NCBI GenBank assembly: GCA_016801885.1
Contig: CM028900.1
Location: 6,231,501-6,295,500 of the forward strand
From: Toxotes chatareus
Lineage: Eukaryota; Chordata; Actinopteri; Toxotidae
DNA: 64,000 bases
Direction: 5' to 3'
The position numbers and the translations under genes are program-made. Shown piece after piece: positions 59,492-64,000 of this stretch (position 1 is the first letter of the stretch; each line of letters starts with the position of its first letter). The notes under the pieces are model-generated. The model saw only the letters and a program-made list of their open reading frames with translations. It did no database searches and had not been told where the DNA came from.

Positions 59492-60224
59492 TACACGCCG
59501 CCTGCACAGATATCTGCATAATATTGTAACAGTTATTCACTTACAGAGGCGATTGTAATGATAATTGTTGCTTTGTCAGCTGCAGAATTTTACTCAGACA
59601 AAACACCTCAAGAAAACCAGACGTTAAATCTCCAAGATCAAACAGTGTATTATCATCAGACAGTAATGCTTACAGTCCTTACACAGCTAACTTATAGAAC
59701 TCCTATCGCCATGACAGATAAGAGTGTGCTGGTGCCTTTGTTACGCCCTGCATCCCTGAAGCCTAAATCTCCTGCTATCCCTGCCCTCCTTCCTTCCTTC
59801 CTTCCCCTTCCTTCCCCTCTCTCTGTGCCTTGCTCTCACTTTCTTTTTCAGGTATCTGTGTATATGTGCACCTTATCGTCCTCTGGTTTTCATGCATAGT
59901 GTATGTATTTATTCTTGTGAATAGACTGTCAATTTAGAGCTTGACCCCATCAGACCCTTATTAGATCCTATCTAAAGCCAGTCATGGGACCAGCAGAATA
60001 TCACTGGGGAAACATGTCAGTGCTAATCACATGGCCAAAGCAGGGAGGGAGACGAGGAGAGAGGACATTGGCCCTTTCGTCAGCTTACTTAAAACATGGA
60101 CATTCTGGGCTTTTAGCAAATAAAAGTACACTTTATTTTCACATTTTTTAATCATCATATTGCACCTAATTGTATCACATCATAGAAAAAAAAAATTGAA
60201 TAGATAGCTGTGACATTTTGTATG
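59492..60224. other. Gene-free stretch with a TTCC run
   Basis: A TTCC tetranucleotide run lies near 59788-59812. Otherwise nothing recognised. Confidence 0.45.
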
Positions 60225-60370
60225 AACTTTTGTGGTCCCTAAAGGATGAAACCATTTGACTTTGTCCAGTGCGTTGGTTTATGGCCAAATACTTGCCCAA
60301 CTAATGGCATTCCCATCAGGAATAAGAAAATGTTAGCATGCTAACATGCCATGGTAAATTGGTGAAGGTG
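60225..60370 (-). mobile_element. Fragment of an old dispersed fish repeat
   Basis: On the minus strand: CTGATGGGAATGCCATTAGTT, then CAAGTATTTGGCCATAAACC, ACTGGACAAAGTCAAATGG, CATCCTTTAGGGACC, preceded by GTTAGCATGCTAACATTTTC. These blocks in this order match a repeat common in percomorph genomes, recalled from memory. Class is uncertain and ends were not found. Confidence 0.45.
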
Positions 60371-63300
60371 GTAAATTGTCTGAAAAATGTCTGCCATTGT
60401 GTGCAATTTATCAGCACTCTCTACCACTACAAGTTGTATATTCTCCCAGGGGAATCATCTTTGAATACATATGGGTGATGTTTGCTAGTTTTGGGGAGGA
60501 AAAATGAAGGTGTGCCTACTGTTCGGTTTCCCCAGCAGTAGTCTTTGATGATGGAAGTTGCTTCAGTACCACAATCACAGCAGTAAATCAATACACTAAA
60601 AGTTCAAAGCATTCTATCCCTCTTTAAAAAAAACAAAAAGTGCTCATAGAGGAGAGCAGGATTCACTGTTTGGCATGTTAGAGCTGTTCTCTCTGATTAT
60701 TTACTTTGGAGCATGTAAACAAGACTCCTTATCTGACCATTTCATCAGATGTTTGTGATGATTTTGTGGGCTATGCCATTTTGATAGAGTACAAGTAAAA
60801 CATTATCCATGCATCTGCAGCCACTGAGAAGCTGTTACATACACATATGGTCTTTGGGCTAACCATTAGCTCAGTGTTGAGCTTTTAGCCCAATCCATGA
60901 GGACTGTGAGGGAGAGCGTGGTCTAGCCAGACATATTTCTTCCAGGAATCAAACCCAGAAATCAGCAGCGGTGTGCAAATGGTGTGCCGCATTTTAGCAG
61001 GTCTGTAACAGCAGGGTCAGCCCTATAAACACGAACGGCTGTCGCTGAGTAAATGAGTGATGAAGTTACACCACTTCACACCGAGTGTTGGAGTTTCCCC
61101 ATACGTACAAAAAAAGGAGGAATAAGTGAAAGAGGTGTGAAATCAGAGTAGAAAAGGAGGAGCATAAGTTGGGATCACTCCAGCAGTCTCCTCCGCTCTT
61201 CTCCTCTCTCGTGCCCATCTGTCCTCAGCCTCTTCTCTTGCCACTTCCAAGCTGTCCTGTGTGATTGTTTGTCTTCAGAGCGCCGCTGTCTGCCAGACAG
61301 GACTGTAGCATCAATGTTAGGAAGCGTTCCCTTCTCTGGTGTAAGGCTGCAATGACAACGTCTGCCATGTTTCACTCTGATCTCTCCATCAGTGTGAATA
61401 AGTGTACCGCTATGCTTCCTCAGACTGTCACTCACTCCTCTGGGGAGACGCTCACGCACTGCTCCTTATTATCTCTGCCGAGATGGACGCCTTCAAATGG
61501 AAATGTTACAGATGTAGATGTACAAGCGTATGCATACAAACACATACACACGCACATATATATATAGTATATGATATGTGTGTGTATTATAAGGACATAC
61601 AAACTGAACAGTCTGCAGAAATAGACATACACATGAAAGCATGTAGATGTAAATATGAAGTTTTAATAAAAATAGTTCTGCACTTCCTACACATACACAC
61701 AGTAAAATCGTTTAATTTCAAAGCTCCTAGAATAAGTATTGTGCTTAATGATCTGAAAACAAGAATGCTAAATTGAATAATTTATGTGTTAGTGTCTGTT
61801 AATTAATTAATTTGTGTATTTTTACAGATCAGTGGGTCAAGCTAGAAAATAGAGGCAGAAAGATGTGACAGACAAGGCCAAAGTCCTGTATTGTGTGTGT
61901 GTGTTTGTGCACATGAATTGACTGAGTGTCGCTGAGTGTGTGCAACTAGTTTGTAGTGGCTGAGTCTGTGTGTTAATGTGTGTGTGTTTTGGTGTGCGTG
62001 CGTGAGTGAGCTGACCTGTAGTGCAGCCACGCAGCACTAGCTGACTACCTTTGTTAGATCCCTCTGTCTTTCGTGTCACATCAAAACACCTCATTATCTC
62101 CTCCCCTGTCACTGGAATTGAAACTGTTCTTTTTATTTTACTATTAACCACCACAATATGCTCCCACATTCTCACTCTGTTTGTCTCGCTCTTTCTCACT
62201 CTGCTGTCTCTGTCATCAGCTGCTGAGGCTGTTGGGTAACAATTTCTTCCTTCTGTCCTTATTTAAATAACAGATGTCCTGTCCAGTGGAGGACAGGAGA
62301 AAAAAAAAAAGCAGTGCACTTGCACTAATAAATCCTTTCATAATTTGTCAGGTGAGGAGGACCCCTGCAATGTGTAGCTTTAAAAATCTTCATCAGCCCT
62401 TCAGCTTCCTCTCAGGCAATGGGAGACCATATGGTGTTGTTCAGCATCCAAAGGGGACGCCCCTGCATACAGGTTAAGGTTAAATCATAGTTAAAGTTTA
62501 AATCATAGTCTCATCTAGGAAACTCAGGAAGTGACTTAAAGTTTACACACTGCTAGCAATGCAAGAGAGCCCAGAAACCAAATCTTAAAATCTATGTCGC
62601 ATTTCTCTGAGCTTGTCATGTTAGAAAATTTGGCCATGCCCATGTCAGTGTACTGTTGACGGGTAAGAATTAAGAACTTTGCAGTGCCAACAGTTATTAA
62701 TAGAAAATGAGAAGCATTTCTAACAAGTCAGCTGTGCTTCACAAGTACACGGATGGCCTGTATTTATCTATTGCTCGAGGCAATCTCTTTAATCACTTGT
62801 ATTTGATTTACAGATGGTGATATGTGAAGTCTGAACAGTGCATTTCTGTATGGAGCTTGTCCACAGTGGCACACAGTAATGCAGGCTGCAGTAACTGTAG
62901 TCAAGACCCGGCCTCTTAATTACAGTACAAGTCAAACAGGAAATAAGAATTACTTTAAAGAGGAAGTTCATATTACCGTGTGAGCCTGGCTGTGTCAGCA
63001 GTGATCACTCTCTCCTCATTAGTGTGTTATTACACCTCATTGAAACGTTCACACACACACACACACACTGCACCTGTAGACTGTGGGCGCCAGGTGTCCG
63101 GAGAATGGATCACTTTCTCTATGCCTCATTTCAAATAACAGCTGTGTCCAAGAGGAAGTCCATACAGCAGGGACTTCCTGTAGAAGGATGCGTGGGGGTT
63201 ACACTACAAATTGTCGTTGAAACTCTACTTCTTTAGTAGTTGGGAATATGCACTTAATCAATACATGAATGAGAGCACTGTATATATGCATCTACAGTGC

Positions 63301-64000
63301 TGGTATATGTTTAAATGTAAGAATGTTTCTATGTATTTAGATAGAAGGTGATACAGTAGATAAGCAGATGCAGAAAGATACAGATTGGTTTAGTAATCGC
63401 TTGGTTTTTCTTTCTGCTCATATCTTTTTTTGATGGTGGCTGAAGGGTGACTTGCTCTCCTCCTCCTCCTCTCTCTGCATGGAGGATGGAAGCCTTCTCC
63501 TCCCTTTTCCCTGTATATGAAAGAGTAGAGCGGTCGAGCACGGGGAAGGTGATAACCCTTTTGTTTAGTCTGAGCTCCATCACAGGCTCTGTCAAGCCCA
63601 ACAGACAAGCAGACAGAGCCGTGACAGGCCCACTAATCTGACAGCTCCTCCACATCACAAAGCAAAGAGCAGCCATCACATCAAAGTGGCGAGAGAGAGG
63701 CACCGGTGGTGAGAGATTGACGCCACTTCTTTGCTCTGCCATTTTCACTGGTATCTTCATAGTGCCTCTGACATGCAGCGCACCAGGAACCTTCAGAGGG
63801 AGCATCCAGGTGGTAAAGGGGGAAGCCTGAGTTGAGGGACTCCCCTCTAGCTGAGTGGTGAGTGTGAGTAACCTTCTTGGAGGATGAGTGTGTGATACAC
63901 TGAGAGTACATGACAGGCTGTTTAAATGGATTTGTGTTTATGTGTTTGTGTCGTTGGCTGGGGGAGCTGGTTTGAGGAAGTGTGGGGGTCATGTGGCAGC
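60371..64000. other. Gene-free right flank
   Basis: A mixed CA/AT run near 61543-61567, GT runs near 61893-61905 and 61974-61988, CA run 63050-63068. The 158-codon minus frame at 63329-63805 includes low-complexity Glu/Gly runs and no recognisable domain. No homeobox exon (no WFQNRR-type coding) was found in any frame examined. Confidence 0.45.

Noticed and set aside
63329..63805. 158-codon minus-strand frame
   Set aside because: Low-complexity Gly/Glu segment and no recognisable family; no supporting splice or promoter signals.
2427..64000. Search for shox homeobox exons, tRNA genes, CRISPR arrays
   Set aside because: No WFQNRR-type coding, no cloverleaf with intact A/B boxes other than the SINE head, no spaced identical repeats.

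Overview
The window looks like vertebrate nuclear DNA, most probably from a ray-finned (teleost, percomorph-like) fish. It has sparse spliced coding sequence, very frequent (CA)n/(TG)n and (CT)n microsatellites, and degenerate copies of repeat families typical of fish: a LINE 3' end with a (CCTTG)n tail, a tRNA-headed SINE, and several non-autonomous DNA transposons. No prokaryotic gene organisation, tRNA, rRNA or CRISPR array was seen. Nearly all open frames of 60-165 codons here are chance frames, many of them translations of microsatellites.

Left edge (1-3170): the first coding exon of a PPP2R3B orthologue (PP2A regulatory subunit B'' beta) lies on the minus strand at 2073-2426, with a consensus splice donor. 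The gene runs leftward out of the window. Its promoter region lies at about 2430-3170. In tetrapods the gene upstream of PPP2R3B is the homeobox gene SHOX, so the roughly 60 kb to the right is plausibly the regulatory gene desert between the two. No homeobox exon was found. That reading rests on known synteny, not on sequence in the window.

Middle (3.2-42 kb): gene-poor DNA with a LINE 3' end, a hAT-like repeat remnant, many microsatellites, and several non-repetitive stretches rich in TAATTA/ATTAAT-type sites that I flag as candidate conserved noncoding elements. A tight cluster of four perfect nuclear-receptor half-sites lies at 27442-27477.

The most unusual object is a composite DNA transposon at 41998-45877. 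It has an exact 8-bp target duplication, long AT-rich terminal inverted repeats starting GGTAACACTTTAG, and about 2.3 kb of cargo. The cargo contains a complete-looking single-exon transcription unit on the plus strand (two CRE-type sites, TATA box, 169-codon ORF with a C-terminal membrane anchor, poly(A) signal). On the minus strand, divergently placed, is a candidate two-exon gene for a 97-residue basic protein. No transposase was recognised. The 3' part of the plus-strand gene is duplicated in tandem with the reading frame kept. A SINE with its own 12-bp target duplication sits inside the left inverted repeat. A short element with related ends lies at 53586-53776.

Right part (45.9-64 kb): gene-free, with a perfect 30-bp-arm palindrome at 48648-48713, a TTAA-flanked MITE at 58597-58975, a fragment of another dispersed fish repeat near 60.3 kb, long CT and GT tracts, and a few more candidate noncoding elements.
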